Source of the DNA: Caulochytrium protostelioides
Taxonomy: Eukaryota > Chytridiomycota > Caulochytriomycetes > Caulochytriales > Caulochytriaceae
Direction: 5' to 3'
Assembly (NCBI GenBank): GCA_003615045.1
Contig: ML014138.1
Coordinates: 62,001-126,000 of the forward strand
Length of the DNA: 64,000 nt
The notes beneath the pieces are model-generated. The model saw only the letters and a list, made by a program, of their open reading frames with translations. It searched no databases and was not told the DNA's origin. Positions 51,515 through 62,304 of the stretch are shown here, piece after piece (positions within the stretch are counted from its first letter, which is position 1; each line of letters opens with the position of its first letter). A program made the position numbers and the translations under genes.

Positions 51515-52480
51515 TTAAGGCAAGTTAGAGGCGACAAGGTCGAGGAAGGTCTCGTAGTTCATGTTGACCCAGCCCGTGCGGTTAGTATCCAGCTTGGAGA
51601 ACGCGTCTGAGAGCGGTTTCACAATGAGACAGCTCTGGATAAAGCCATCAAAGTTCATGATGCCCGTTTGGGGGCTGGCGAACCGGCGGGTCAGTTTCTG
51701 GATGACGCCGTCCTGGACGTTGTACCCGAACGCGTTCAGCGCGCGCTGCAGCTCGCGGCCCGTCATGCCTCCCTGCGTGCTGAAGGTATGGTAGATTTGG
51801 CGCCACTGGTCCAGATACCGCATCAGCGACGTGAACGACGGGAAGTCCAGGCACGTGCCCGTCGCGAACATGCGGAAGATAGCGTGCACCGTCGCGACAT
51901 CGAACGGCGTGTGATCCGTGTTGCGCAGGGCATATGCGAGCTCCTGCTCCGTCAGGTACCCGTTCGCATCCGTGTCGGTCGTGCAGAACAGCTGCCACAG
52001 CTGCGGATCCGCGCCGGGCGGCGGCTGCCGCGGGCCGCCCATGCCGTACCCGGGAGGGACGCCCATCCCGGGCATCCCAGGCATCCCAGGCATCCCGGGC
52101 ATCCCAGGCATCCCGGACATCCGGCCGCCGTTCATACTGGTGTTCATCGGGTTGTTCATGCCGCTGGAGCCGCCAGGGCCGCCCATCGTCGAGGGTGGGT
52201 AGACGCCGCCGCTAGCACTACCGGGCATGGATGGCGACATGGACGATGTGCCGTAAGGGCCCTGCGCCATACTCGATGGCGGGTAGCCGCCCTGCTGCGG
52301 CGGCTGCGACTGTTGCTGCGGCTGCTGTTGGTACGGCGGATAGCCCTGGGAGGCGCTTGGCTGCTGTTGCTGCTGCGGCGGCGGGTATCCCTGGGAGGCG
52401 GTGGTCGGCGGACCGCTGTACGACGGGCGGCTGCCGGGGGCACCGCCCGTGTTCGGCGCGCTGTACCCGGCGTAGGCCAT
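51515..52480 (-). CDS. Penta-EF-hand protein, peflin/ALG-2 like
   Basis: 321 residues from ATG 52480. The N-terminal ~155 residues are Gln/Pro/Gly/Tyr/Ser-rich with QGYPP-type repeats and a GMP tripeptide array (about 122-139), like the hydrophobic nonapeptide-rich head of peflin. The C-terminal half is a penta-EF-hand fold. EF1 has a good calcium loop, DTDANGYLTEQE (169-180). EF2 (FATGTCLDFPSF) and EF3 (STQGGMTGRELQRAL) lack the needed acidic ligands, whereas EF3 normally binds calcium in ALG-2 and peflin. Partners would be an ALG-2-type PEF protein or COPII/ESCRT factors, by analogy. Convergent with REV1 (103 bp apart). The GTG-initiated frame to 52528 is not used. Confidence 0.87.
   Translation of the reverse strand: MAYAGYSAPNTGGAPGSRPSYSGPPTTASQGYPPPQQQQQPSASQGYPPYQQQPQQQSQPPQQGGYPPSSMAQGPYGTSSMSPSMPGSASGGVYPPSTMGGPGGSSGMNNPMNTSMNGGRMSGMPGMPGMPGMPGMPGMGVPPGYGMGGPRQPPPGADPQLWQLFCTTDTDANGYLTEQELAYALRNTDHTPFDVATVHAIFRMFATGTCLDFPSFTSLMRYLDQWRQIYHTFSTQGGMTGRELQRALNAFGYNVQDGVIQKLTRRFASPQTGIMNFDGFIQSCLIVKPLSDAFSKLDTNRTGWVNMNYETFLDLVASNLP
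52068..52121 (-). repeat. 9-nt coding repeat (Gly-Met-Pro)n
   Basis: Six tandem copies of GGGATGCCT-type units on the minus strand encoding Gly-Met-Pro in the peflin-like protein. Confidence 0.85.
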
Positions 52481-53264
52481 CCTTGAAGTGGCGGTGACGG
52501 CGGCGGCGGCGGCCTGGCTGCAATGCACGAGTCAGTCGCGAGTGTCCTGACTCAGATTCAACGATGCCTGGACAAAAGGCCGAGAACTGGTCGATGCTGA
52601 ACGATGTGAAAAGAAGCGGAGTGAAAGCATGAGCGGATGCGGGTCGACGGGTCCCAAGCGGTGATCGAGCGGCATCCCGCTGGCGTCCTCACGCATGCCT
52701 GATGTCGTATGGATGCCATCGTGATATGTCCTTCTTCAGATCCGATTCCTCGTTCGCCACAGCCTGCTTTATTGAAGCGTCGACGCGGCGCGCGCATTCG
52801 TTCGAGGAGCCCGCAGATCTTGCCCCGACGTACCAAACCTGGCCAGCCCGACCTCGCGTCGATGGGGAACACCCGTCCTGGACGTGAGGCGGTGGTGCTG
52901 CGGCGCAAGTACACTCGCGCGGCGCAGTGCGGCGCAGCCCAATGCGCGGTCCGAAGGCTCGGAAGGGGGGAACGGAGGGGCGCAAGGCCTTCGTCGATCG
53001 CTGCGCCATACGGCAGGACGGCATGGGACGTGGCGATGCAGGGCGGTGGGATGCAATGCGTGGGATGCCATGCGGCCGGGCGACGGGCAGATTCCTGATA
53101 CTTCAACTGCCCGCGTCTGTGGCAGGCAGGCGGTACCCCCTTGTGCGTCGTATTGTTTGACGATCGATATATGAGACATGAACATAGACATGTTTGGTGT
53201 CGTCAGGAACACAGGACCCGTCCGTAAAAGGTTTCATAGCCTATCGGATACATCTCAGTCGCTT
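52481..53264. other. Intergenic, 0.8 kb
   Basis: Between two minus-strand genes (peflin-like start and the 3' end of the PPR-like gene). Short GCC run at about 52498-52513 in the peflin leader. No gene seen. Confidence 0.5.
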
Positions 53265-56200
53265 TCAGAGTGACAATGGGGCAGTGCTGAATGGGGCACC
53301 GCCAGTGTCGGAACTTGGTGACATCGACGAAGATGACGACGACGGCGGGCATGGCAAAGTATTCATACTCGTCGAGATCGGCGGCGTTGTCGACGTCGAT
53401 GGCGACGCCCCCGATGCGGAGAATGAAGTCGTTGCCGCAGCGGTCGCGTCGCGGATCCGCTGCAGCACGGGCTCTGCGGCCGCTTGCTCAGCGGCGAGCA
53501 GCCGCTCCCGGAAGGCCTCCCAGGCCATCACGGCGTCAGCGCGGTCGACGACGGCGTGCTCGGCATCAACGGCGTCCAGCCACCCCTGCTCGCAGGCCTC
53601 GTAGAGCCGGCCAAATACCCCGCCGGGCCCAATCGGCGGATGAAACCCTGCGGCGATGCGTTTCTCCACGTGGCGGATCTGGTCCTGGATCCACGTGCTC
53701 GTGCTCCGCTTCGCGGGCGGCCGCTTCGCTTGCTCCGCGGCGTGGATGTCCTGCTGCCGCCGCAGGTCCGCCAGCTGGTGGCGCAGTCGGCCCCATTGCC
53801 GTTGCCACGCCGTGTCGTAGTAGTAGAACATGCGCTCTTTGAACGCGGCGGTGATCAGTGCGCCAAGCGCGTCGGTCTCGCGGTGGTACGCCATCACGTA
53901 TACCAGGTCGGCGAGCTGGCGCTTGGAGGCCCCGACGTACTGCCACGCCTCGTCGACCACGAGCGGCGGCGTCGCCCCGAGCATCGTCTCGATAAGGCTC
54001 GACGCCGCGGCCGTGCGCGCCTGCATCGCCCGCGGCGGCGCTGGGTCGACGGCGACGCGCTCGCCCAGAATCTCGGCATACTCGGGGATCGACGCCAGCC
54101 GGCGCATCTTGGCCTGTGTGTGGGCGCGCGCAACGGCGGCTTTGTAGGTGGTGAGGTAGGCGTCATAGGTGGCCTTGGCCTCAGCGAGCCGGTGGCGGCG
54201 CGACCACACCGACAGCAGACGGGCATACACGTCCCAAGTGAGGTCGCCCGGCGGCGAGACAGCGCGGGTCTCGCGCTGTAGATGAGCGCGGCGCAGAGAT
54301 AGGTAGGCGGCAACGCGCGTCTGCAGCGCGCGTAGGTGGCGCGGCTCGTCCAGCGTATGGTGGGCCTCGATCAGCTGTACCACGTGGTGCTGGGAGATGG
54401 GCCATCCTTTCTTCTCCACATAGAGCCCGAGCTTGGCCAGATAGATTGCGCGATGGCGATCGGTCGGGTCGAGCTTCCAGACTGCCGCGGCGACGGCGAA
54501 CGGCGTGGCAGCATCGACGTCCTGGAGGGCATCGAACAAGCGGCACACCGCGGCTTGCTCGCCGGCCGCCGCGTGGCAGTACAGCAGCGTTTCATACGTG
54601 GGCACGTCCCATTGCAGCTCGCCGGACGCGAGCCGCGGCTGGGGCTCGGGGGCGAGGGGGTGGCGGGCCTTCCGCGAGTGCGCGATGCGACTCTTGGCCT
54701 TGTAGTCTAGATACGCATGGACGGCGTTGACGACCGCCTGGTCCTGGAGGTGCATTGCGGCCCACAGGAATCCGACGCACGTGCGCTCCGAGACGGCGAT
54801 CTTGAGCTCCTGCGTCGTCTCAATCCATAACGCGTGCAGCTGCACCGGATACGCGGCTGCGGCGTCGGCATGACTGGCGAGCGCGGCGACAAAGGTCGCC
54901 ACAATCTCGTCATTGAGCAGGACGGGCGACGATGGCGCCTGCTGGAGCTGCGTCCGGGCGGCCCAGCGCCACAGCTGCGTGAGCGCGCGAGGCGAGTGGG
55001 CATGCGCCATGATCATGAACAGGAGCGTAGTGGGCGTCAGGTGGTGGCCGTGCGCTTTGGCGAGCAGCAGCAGCTTCGACGCGAACAATGACGACGCGGC
55101 CGGGGGCGCGGCGGCGCGAGCCGGACCCGACGGCAGCGACCGATCTTCCGCGAGCGCCTTGGCCTTGAGACTCGCCGGCACGGCCGTAGGGGCTTTGGGG
55201 AACAGGCCCTCCGGGATCGCGGGCAGCTCCGGCATGCCGGTCATCCCGAACCGCCCGAGCAGGCTTTCGAAGACGGCATGCCACGTGGCCGTCGTAAACT
55301 CGTGGAGGAAGCCCCATGTTTTGGCCAGATGTAGGCAGCGCAGCGCGTCATCCACCGCCAGTCCGCGCCAGACACAGACGTCCGTCTCGTTGAATATATC
55401 CAGCACCGCCTGGGGTCCTGGCACCCCATCAGCCGAATGCAGCGGCGTTTGCTGATGCTGCTGCTGGGGCTGGACTGACTCGTACGCATCGAGGATCGCG
55501 CGCATCTCGCGAGCTTGCGCCATCTCCGCAGGCGTCGCCGACGGGAACACGCGGTGCGACGCATATCGGCTGCCTCGCTCCAGCGCCGCGACCTTTTTCG
55601 GGTATCCGTGCTGTTGCAGCGTGAGCACATGGTCGCGCAACGCATCGATGTGCGCCCCGGTCCACAGCGGCCACTTGGCATCGCGGTGGAGGCGCTCGGC
55701 CTCGCGCTCGCTAAGCCACTGCGCGTCGCGGGCGCCCATGCCGGGCGCGAGGCCGAGGGGCGCGATGGCCGGCTTGAACAGCAGCGCTTTAGACTGCAGC
55801 AGGGCCGCGCGCTGCGCGCGTGGTGACGGGATCTTCACGACGGGTGGTCGCGGGTGAGCGAGCGAAGGCATCGCAGACGGCCTGCGAGGCGACGTTACAG
55901 CACGAGACGTCTCGCTAGATGTCGCGGGATCCGCCGGTATGGATGGCACTCCAGGATGATCAGACGGCGCTGACGACGCCTGCGGTGGCGACGGCTGCCG
56001 TGGTGGCGATGCCGACGCCGGCTCCTGCGGCGGTTTGGAGAGAGCGGACGGGGTGTGGCGTGCGTCAAGCGCATGCATCATGTCCGGCAGCAGATCCCAG
56101 ATCGACGCTTCCCCCGGATCATGGGACGGCGCTGGTGGAAGGGCGGAGGCCGCCGCAGGCGCTGGCGCTGGCGAAGTGTCCGTGTCCGTGTCAATAGCCG

Positions 56201-56369
56201 TGGCGGGGGAGGGCGAAGCGCTCAGCGACGCGGCGGTATGCAGCCGCCGCGACCGACGACGGCACCGGCAGGGATGTGCCACGTGGGTAACTTGCACAGC
56301 CACTAGGGTCCAGCTCGGTGTCCGCATCGCGGCGCACGTGGTCGTCCATGGCCGCGACGGGAACGCCAT
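53265..56369 (-). CDS. Mitochondrial helical-repeat (PPR-like) protein
   Basis: 1034 residues from ATG 56369. The N-terminus is basic (CRCRRRSRRLHTAASLSAS, about 34-52) and lacks acidic residues for the first ~60, a good matrix-targeting sequence. A Pro/Ser-rich linker precedes a long helical region with PPR-like pairs, e.g. VPTYETLLYCHAAAGEQAAV then CRLFDALQDV, and LTWDVYARLLSVWSRRHRLA then EAKATYDAYLTTYK, whose spacing and V/T-x-Y-x-x-L-L starts fit 35-residue repeats. Other segments such as DVCVWRGLAVDDALRCLHLA are less regular. No endonuclease or other catalytic domain seen. Likely binds mitochondrial RNA or takes part in mitochondrial translation; no named orthologue is proposed. Confidence 0.65.
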   Translation of the reverse strand: MAFPSRPWTTTCAAMRTPSWTLVAVQVTHVAHPCRCRRRSRRLHTAASLSASPSPATAIDTDTDTSPAPAPAAASALPPAPSHDPGEASIWDLLPDMMHALDARHTPSALSKPPQEPASASPPRQPSPPQASSAPSDHPGVPSIPADPATSSETSRAVTSPRRPSAMPSLAHPRPPVVKIPSPRAQRAALLQSKALLFKPAIAPLGLAPGMGARDAQWLSEREAERLHRDAKWPLWTGAHIDALRDHVLTLQQHGYPKKVAALERGSRYASHRVFPSATPAEMAQAREMRAILDAYESVQPQQQHQQTPLHSADGVPGPQAVLDIFNETDVCVWRGLAVDDALRCLHLAKTWGFLHEFTTATWHAVFESLLGRFGMTGMPELPAIPEGLFPKAPTAVPASLKAKALAEDRSLPSGPARAAAPPAASSLFASKLLLLAKAHGHHLTPTTLLFMIMAHAHSPRALTQLWRWAARTQLQQAPSSPVLLNDEIVATFVAALASHADAAAAYPVQLHALWIETTQELKIAVSERTCVGFLWAAMHLQDQAVVNAVHAYLDYKAKSRIAHSRKARHPLAPEPQPRLASGELQWDVPTYETLLYCHAAAGEQAAVCRLFDALQDVDAATPFAVAAAVWKLDPTDRHRAIYLAKLGLYVEKKGWPISQHHVVQLIEAHHTLDEPRHLRALQTRVAAYLSLRRAHLQRETRAVSPPGDLTWDVYARLLSVWSRRHRLAEAKATYDAYLTTYKAAVARAHTQAKMRRLASIPEYAEILGERVAVDPAPPRAMQARTAAASSLIETMLGATPPLVVDEAWQYVGASKRQLADLVYVMAYHRETDALGALITAAFKERMFYYYDTAWQRQWGRLRHQLADLRRQQDIHAAEQAKRPPAKRSTSTWIQDQIRHVEKRIAAGFHPPIGPGGVFGRLYEACEQGWLDAVDAEHAVVDRADAVMAWEAFRERLLAAEQAAAEPVLQRIRDATAAATTSFSASGASPSTSTTPPISTSMNTLPCPPSSSSSSMSPSSDTGGAPFSTAPLSL

Positions 56370-57076
56370 GAGGGTTTCGCAGGGTTTCGCCGCGGTGAGC
56401 GCAGGCTTGTCCTGTTGAATCCGGCACGGCGCAATAGCAGAACCGCGCTGTCGTCCTTCAGGATGACTCTGGACGAAGACTGACCGTAGCCGGACGGCCT
56501 ATCGAGTTGGCGATTGCGCGTTTGTTGTATGCCTTTGCAGGCTGTCACTGGCACTGAGCGGTGTGACGGCGGGGATACAGCTTCAGGAGGCTGACACGGC
56601 AATGAGCAGAACCAGGCCACGTGATATCGTCTCGAGTGGGACAGATGACGTATGGGAATCAGCGGTAGCAGAAAATATCGTTCTCACCCTCCCTGCGGTG
56701 TCAGTCTGCTCTAATCGTCAGAAAATGGAGCCCGTGTCGGAGTCTGGGTATCTTCCGTCTCATCGGCCTCTGCTGCCTTCGCTTTCTCCGCTTGGGACCC
56801 TGCTGCTTGCGGCCGCCGTACTTCAGTGCGGTGTGGCGTCCTTCGTCCATCGAAAGGAAAAAGGGGACATGGTGGCGCGAGGGGTTTCCATGACTCCGAC
56901 TCCGAGCTTCGAATGATCGGCGCAAGAGACCCCATCCAGCAAAATGACGATGTCGCGCACATTCGCAGACATGTATCCAAAAAGAAATAGGTCATGTGTA
57001 AACTACAAAAGGTCCCAGACCCCACGCAGTGCGAAGGGGAGAAGGTGGAGAAGGAGAAAGGCTATCTATTGACAGC
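56370..57076. other. Intergenic, 0.7 kb
   Basis: Between two minus-strand genes. A minus-strand frame starting near 56965 (MSANVRDIVILLDGV) followed by a Lys/Glu-rich frame ending at 56711 could be a tiny spliced gene, but no pair of splice sites is convincing, so it is not called. Confidence 0.4.
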
Positions 57077-60000
57077 TCAGGCGGGCAGGATCACCAGGTG
57101 GCTGGAGGGCGATGCCGACAGAGTAGCGGGCGATGTCGTCGTAGCCGCGGTCGTGGTCATGGTCGTGGTCGTGGTCGAGTTGGCCGTGCCGATGCTGAGC
57201 TGCTTGACTTCCCCTTTGGGCATGAAATCGTGGTTAATGATGGACGAGCCAAAGCTGAAGGGCCATGTGGTCTTGGTTTCGTCGACGTTGTTGGGCTGGA
57301 TGCAGGCATACGTAATACCGGTCTGGAACTGCAGCGCGGCCTGGAGCATCTGACCCTTACCGACCCAGCGCGTGATGCCACTGTCACGCGACCCATACTC
57401 CATGCCGACAAAGGCGGTACCGAACATTAGCGCGAGCATGTCTTCGAGCGCGGCGATGCGATAGAGGCCCACGTTGGCCTGGGCCAGACCGAAGTCCCAG
57501 AGGTAGTTGAGGCCCATGACGGGGATGCCGACGACCCAGCCACCCCAAGGCCCGAACTTGGAGCGCTTGCCGCCAAAGGAAATCCATCCAGCGATCAGAG
57601 GCACACACCACACGGCGTAGTTGAGCGACTCGAACCAAGAGGGCGGGACCGCGGCAAAGAACTCGCCGATCTTGGTTTCGGGGCTGATCTTGTTGGGCGC
57701 AATCGTCGACACGCCAATGACCATCGTCTGGAAGAACATACCCTGTGGAGCATCGAGCTCGTCGGGAATGCCGGTGTCGGTCCAGATCTTCCAGCCCGCA
57801 CGGAGGAAAGTGAGCCCCGAACGAGCCATGGCGACGATACTGGCAATGCGGTTGCGCAGCTTGTCGCGATAGCCGCAGCCCGGCTTGGCATTGACGACCT
57901 GGGTAAAGTACTGGTCGACTGACAGATCGGAAATGAAGCGATGGTCGGTGTCGTTGATTGGGAACTCCTGGAAGAGGGTGAGGTACTGCCCCGCCGAGAC
58001 GATGGCGCCGAGATAGGCAAAGAGGCTGTAGATGGTGAAGTCCGAGCGGGGCTTGGGCACGTTACGCATCACGACACGCTCAAAGAAGGGCGTCACGATG
58101 GGGATATAGATCTCGATGCGGAACAGGTGGTCCCAGAAGATCACCAGGTCGCTGAGCAGCGCGACAATGAGGTTCATGATGTCGTCCATAAAATCGATCT
58201 GCAGGCGCGTGATCGCGCGCATCAGGTTCAGCATCTTGGGCACGTCCCAGTGCAGAATATCCGAAAAGTCAAAGTTGCGCAAAACCACCTTGAAGTCGAC
58301 CGCGGTCTTCTCCATCAGATCCTGGAGCTTGACCAGGTTGGGGCGCATCTCGGCCGTCATGTTGCGCAGCTGCAGCGAAGGGCTGATCCAGTCGCGGGCG
58401 TCCTCCCAGATGTCGTGCAGATAGCTGTGGGACACGGGCATCAGCGTGTCCACGACGTGACCCGTGGACTGGATCACGCGGGGCTGGTTGCCGACCTTTT
58501 GGGTCGGGTGCGGCAGCTGCCGCTTCTGGTAGATCTCTTGGCGCTGCTCCTCGAGCATGTCCAGCAGAGGCTTGTCGTCGCCCCCGGCGTGCGTGATGGC
58601 CGAGCCCCAGGCGAGGTCCGAGTACAGGCGCATACGGTCAAAGCCATACGTGAGATCGGTGCCCCACTGCGGGATGTTGACACGGCTGAAGTAGCGCCAC
58701 ATGGTGCGGAAGTGCAGGCCAAACAAATCGGTCATCTGCGAGATCCGGTGGAACGCGTACACGTGCTGCAGGTGCTCGCCGATGCGGTCGTAGCGCGCAT
58801 TGAGGCTGTCGTTCCAGCGGTGGAACGTCGCCCACCACGCATCCATCACGTCGTTCACCCAGCGGTGGATGGTGCCCGGCTGCGCCTCGTTGTCGCTGTC
58901 GTCACGTGGCCGCGCCACGTGCACCACGAGGACCGGCAAGGGGCCTGTCAACCCATACTGCTTTGCGACCTGCGCGTCCGGCTCCATGTGCTCAATACGG
59001 AACGAGACTGCGCGGGCCATGAGCTCCGGAACCGACTCTTCGCGCGGGGATGACCAGTGCATCACCGCGGGCGTCTGCGCAAAGGTGCTCGTTTTGTCGA
59101 GATCGCGGCGGAAGCGGGCGCTCTGGTGCTTCGAGTTCTCGGAGGTGCGCGGCACGATGTACCGCATGGGCTGACCCACGGAGGCGTCGTAAAGAGCGTG
59201 GGCGAGCGGGACGGCGGCGACGCGGTCGCGGCGCTGCAGCCGCGGACGCTTCACCAGCCTGGCCTGCGTGATGTCGTTGCGGTGGTCGTGGATCCAGCGG
59301 GTGCCCGGCTGGAGGTGATAGTTCTCGATCAGGGTGCTGTCGATCTGAGGGTAGGATGCCTCGAAAGCATAGTAGGAAGCGTCGAGGTCGTGGCGGCGCG
59401 CAAAGGGTGAAAAGGCGGCGCGCACGGTCAGCGCCAGCTCTCGCTGGGGCGTGGGTCCGCTCTCGGCCGACGCCTGGATGACGTCCAGCAGCTTCAAGGA
59501 CTGCTGGCGCAAGATCTCGGGGTCATTGAGCATCTCGGACGAGCCGATGCGGGCCATCTGAGTGCGGACCTTGGCGTCCGGGTAGACTTCGAGCCACTCG
59601 TTAGCGGGCATCCAGTCCGCCCGCACGTGAATGGCTTCCATGTGGCTGCGCTGCTGCGCGAGGATGCCAAAGTTGACGGCCTTTACATTCTCGGCGCGGT
59701 ACATGTCCGTGGTGATCTGCACCAGCGTCTGCTGGTGCTGATCCACGGCGACCAGCGTTTCGCGGTGGCCCAAGTGAACTGAGACTTTGCACGGGATCGG
59801 GATATCCGACCCCAGCAGCGACCGCGTCGCGGCATAGCACCCGATGCGGAAGCGGTACGTCGGCAGATCCGTCTCAAAGCTCTCGTGGGCCGTCGACGTC
59901 GACGACGCCGGCGCCGGCGACTGCAGATCCCGCCGCGCCAGCGTGCTGCCGCCCGCCGGACCGAAGTCCGCCAGATGCGTACTCTGGATCGTCAAGTACT

Positions 60001-60253
60001 TCGCGAACTTTGCAATAAACTCGGGATCATCCTGCGGTGCCTTGGCCGCACCGCCGCTCTCGCCGGCGGGCGGCCCGCTCAGGGCTTCGGCAGCGTCCAT
60101 GGCCGCGCGGAAACTCAGCGGGCTAAACGCAACGGCCTCGCGGACCGCGGACAGGCCGAGCGTGATCACCATCAGGAGCAACAGGTGGGGCGACAGCGGC
60201 GCCGGGCGCCGAGGCCCTGCGCCACAGATGGCGCGTCTTGTTTTCCTCGACAT
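57077..60253 (-). CDS. Large secretory-pathway multi-pass membrane protein, unrecognised
   Basis: 1058 residues from ATG 60253; the frame is open to 60460. The start gives a classical signal peptide (SPHLLLLMVITLGLSAVREA, about 22-41). The first ~600 residues are soluble and non-repetitive, with one Cys pair (GCYAATRSLLGSDIPIPC), Met- and Trp-containing helices, and many His/Arg. From about 700 there are hydrophobic helices: FMDDIMNLIVALLSDLVIFW, FTIYSLFAYLGAIVSAGQYL, YAVWCVPLIAGWISFGG, and WVVGIPVMGLNYLWDFGLA onwards with MLALMFGTAFVGMEYG. So a luminal/extracellular head is joined to four to six C-terminal membrane spans. The tail is Thr/Ser-rich. Unlike its neighbours it has almost no low-complexity insert, suggesting constraint. 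I know no family with this layout. Confidence 0.75.
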   Translation of the reverse strand: MSRKTRRAICGAGPRRPAPLSPHLLLLMVITLGLSAVREAVAFSPLSFRAAMDAAEALSGPPAGESGGAAKAPQDDPEFIAKFAKYLTIQSTHLADFGPAGGSTLARRDLQSPAPASSTSTAHESFETDLPTYRFRIGCYAATRSLLGSDIPIPCKVSVHLGHRETLVAVDQHQQTLVQITTDMYRAENVKAVNFGILAQQRSHMEAIHVRADWMPANEWLEVYPDAKVRTQMARIGSSEMLNDPEILRQQSLKLLDVIQASAESGPTPQRELALTVRAAFSPFARRHDLDASYYAFEASYPQIDSTLIENYHLQPGTRWIHDHRNDITQARLVKRPRLQRRDRVAAVPLAHALYDASVGQPMRYIVPRTSENSKHQSARFRRDLDKTSTFAQTPAVMHWSSPREESVPELMARAVSFRIEHMEPDAQVAKQYGLTGPLPVLVVHVARPRDDSDNEAQPGTIHRWVNDVMDAWWATFHRWNDSLNARYDRIGEHLQHVYAFHRISQMTDLFGLHFRTMWRYFSRVNIPQWGTDLTYGFDRMRLYSDLAWGSAITHAGGDDKPLLDMLEEQRQEIYQKRQLPHPTQKVGNQPRVIQSTGHVVDTLMPVSHSYLHDIWEDARDWISPSLQLRNMTAEMRPNLVKLQDLMEKTAVDFKVVLRNFDFSDILHWDVPKMLNLMRAITRLQIDFMDDIMNLIVALLSDLVIFWDHLFRIEIYIPIVTPFFERVVMRNVPKPRSDFTIYSLFAYLGAIVSAGQYLTLFQEFPINDTDHRFISDLSVDQYFTQVVNAKPGCGYRDKLRNRIASIVAMARSGLTFLRAGWKIWTDTGIPDELDAPQGMFFQTMVIGVSTIAPNKISPETKIGEFFAAVPPSWFESLNYAVWCVPLIAGWISFGGKRSKFGPWGGWVVGIPVMGLNYLWDFGLAQANVGLYRIAALEDMLALMFGTAFVGMEYGSRDSGITRWVGKGQMLQAALQFQTGITYACIQPNNVDETKTTWPFSFGSSIINHDFMPKGEVKQLSIGTANSTTTTTMTTTAATTTSPATLSASPSSHLVILPA

Positions 60254-62304
60254 GGTCGGTTTATGAAAGGGGGATGGGTAGTGCGGGGAGCGGTGCGCCG
60301 GCAAGGGCGAGGCAAGGTGCACCGGGGTTGCCCGCCGGGGCCGCGTGGCAGCAGGTGACCACGGCGTCCCGAGAACCCCCGCCACAGGCTGTATAAAGGA
60401 CGGACGTCCCACGCTGCGGGAGCGTCGGTTTGTATGATCTGAGAAGAGTCCGAATGGCAAGACGGCAAAAGGAAGCGTCGGGAAGCTGATGTCGGCAAGA
60501 AAAATGCCGACAGGTTCGATACTCAGCCTCTCTCAACGAAAGGAACCACGACAAATGCGAGAAAGGCTCTCTCTCTCTCTCTCGGACTCTCTCTTTCGAC
60601 ATTCAGGCTGACTATCATGTCTGGTCAGACTAGCCGTTTCCGGTATCGACGCCTGCAGATATACGCGTGTCGCCATTGTTCGCTATGGACGGGAGCGTCA
60701 CACTCCGCGGACCGCCCGGCAGCCGACAGCATGATGCCTGTAACACGCCATCAACCGTGAGCCCCATGGTACCTGCGTTGCGCATGGGTTGGTCGGCCGT
60801 CGGCCTGCCGCCGGTCCCGCCGACGCTCACGGCCCAGCGTCACGGCTCGTCGCGGGGCGGAGCTCAGGGCCCTGCGGCTCGCCGGCCGACTGGGGCGGAT
60901 TCCCGCGGGTGGACGCGTCCCGACAGACCTGTATCGCCGAGCGCGGCCTTCGTCGGGCGGAAGCACGTCCGCTCGCTCGTGTCCGTGGGCCTGGTGTTGA
61001 CCGCCGTTCCGCAAGGTCGCACCGGTACGGCGCCGGCGCTCGCCGGCGGCTCTCACGGCACCCCGCCGCCATACGTGCGTGAAACCCAAAGCGCCTGAGG
61101 ATGCGCCGTGCCGCGACCCTTCTCGCGCCCAGCTCGGACGGCCCCTCGCTCTCTCCCTGTCGGGTCCAGCGGCTTTATTTTTTTGTGCTTGATTTTTACC
61201 CGGTGCCCGTCAGGCCGCGTCCCATCCGTTTGCCGGTCCGGTCCGGGACGCAGTCACTCAGCCAAGCAGGCCGCTCGCCTCTCTGCTGACACGAGACGCT
61301 ACGATTCCCGAGAAGGACGGCTCCATCGAAAACAAAATCGACAACGGAAGGAGAACGGCACGCTGGACGGGACATGCTTGAGCGAGCCCTCCTCCATGAG
61401 CCGGCGAAGGGCAACGCTATCAGGCATCCGTCGGCATGCGTGAGAGAGGCGCCACGAGCCTCAGCCGATTCGAGGTAGCCGCCGGCCGTGTGCTGCATCA
61501 TCCTTCCGCCCTGCGGACATCGGCTGCCTTCCGCTGCGATAATCGAAGAGTGAGCCGACACGACGTACACCCCCTTGTAGGATCCCCCCTCCCGGCCGTC
61601 AATGCTTAGCCCTGAATCGTCCGCTTTTTATCTTTGTTTGACCGCCCTTCGCTGCCAGCGTTATTTTTCCTTATCGGGCCGTCGGACAGACCGGTGGACC
61701 GGTGCGAAGGCCCCGCTGGCGCGTGTCGGAGTTTGGGCGACGCGACGTCATGCCCGGGCAAGCCAGCCCGGCTTGAATCCGAGGCTTGGCGCGCGGACCC
61801 CTATCCTGCGGCTCGCCGGATAGGCGAGCGCCTGATAGGCGAACCCGCATCAAAAGGGTGCGCCGCATGGGTTTCTGCCGATCGACGAGCTGACGGCTGG
61901 TATGTTGTGGTTCCCATGATGTCGGCGCCACCTGTCAGCCGATGCGCGGCTCCGAGAGGGGATCGCCAAGCCGCGCTCATCCCTGCACGGGCACGCCATC
62001 GGCTGAGCCGCGATGGCGCGAGCGGCTGCCGAAGAGGCGTGCCAATGCTGCGCGAGAGAGGGAGCAAGAGGCCTCTACAGTGGATCTGCCGCCGACCAGG
62101 AATTGTTGGACACGTGTCACACGCGCTGGGTGTCGCAATAACTCTCGTTCACGACGGCGCTCTAGAAAGAGATCAGATTATGCCGTCACGCTCTCGCTGC
62201 GCGTGATGCCATCGACGCCGTCTAAATGGATTATTGATATGACTTTGGATGTTTTTAGGCATCACGTGAGCGCTCCATCCACGCCACGCAGCATCACAAG
62301 CCGG
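60254..62304. other. 2.05 kb gene-free region
   Basis: Between the unrecognised membrane protein gene (its 5' side) and the 3' end of PRP17. Includes CT repeats at about 60567-60597. Open frames are random-looking and overlap on both strands. No tRNA arms were noticed. Confidence 0.5.
60567..60597. repeat. Short CT array
   Basis: CTCTCTCTCTCTCTCTC, then GGA, then CTCTCTCTTT. On the minus strand this is a GA-rich tract about 315-345 bp upstream of the membrane protein start. Confidence 0.85.
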
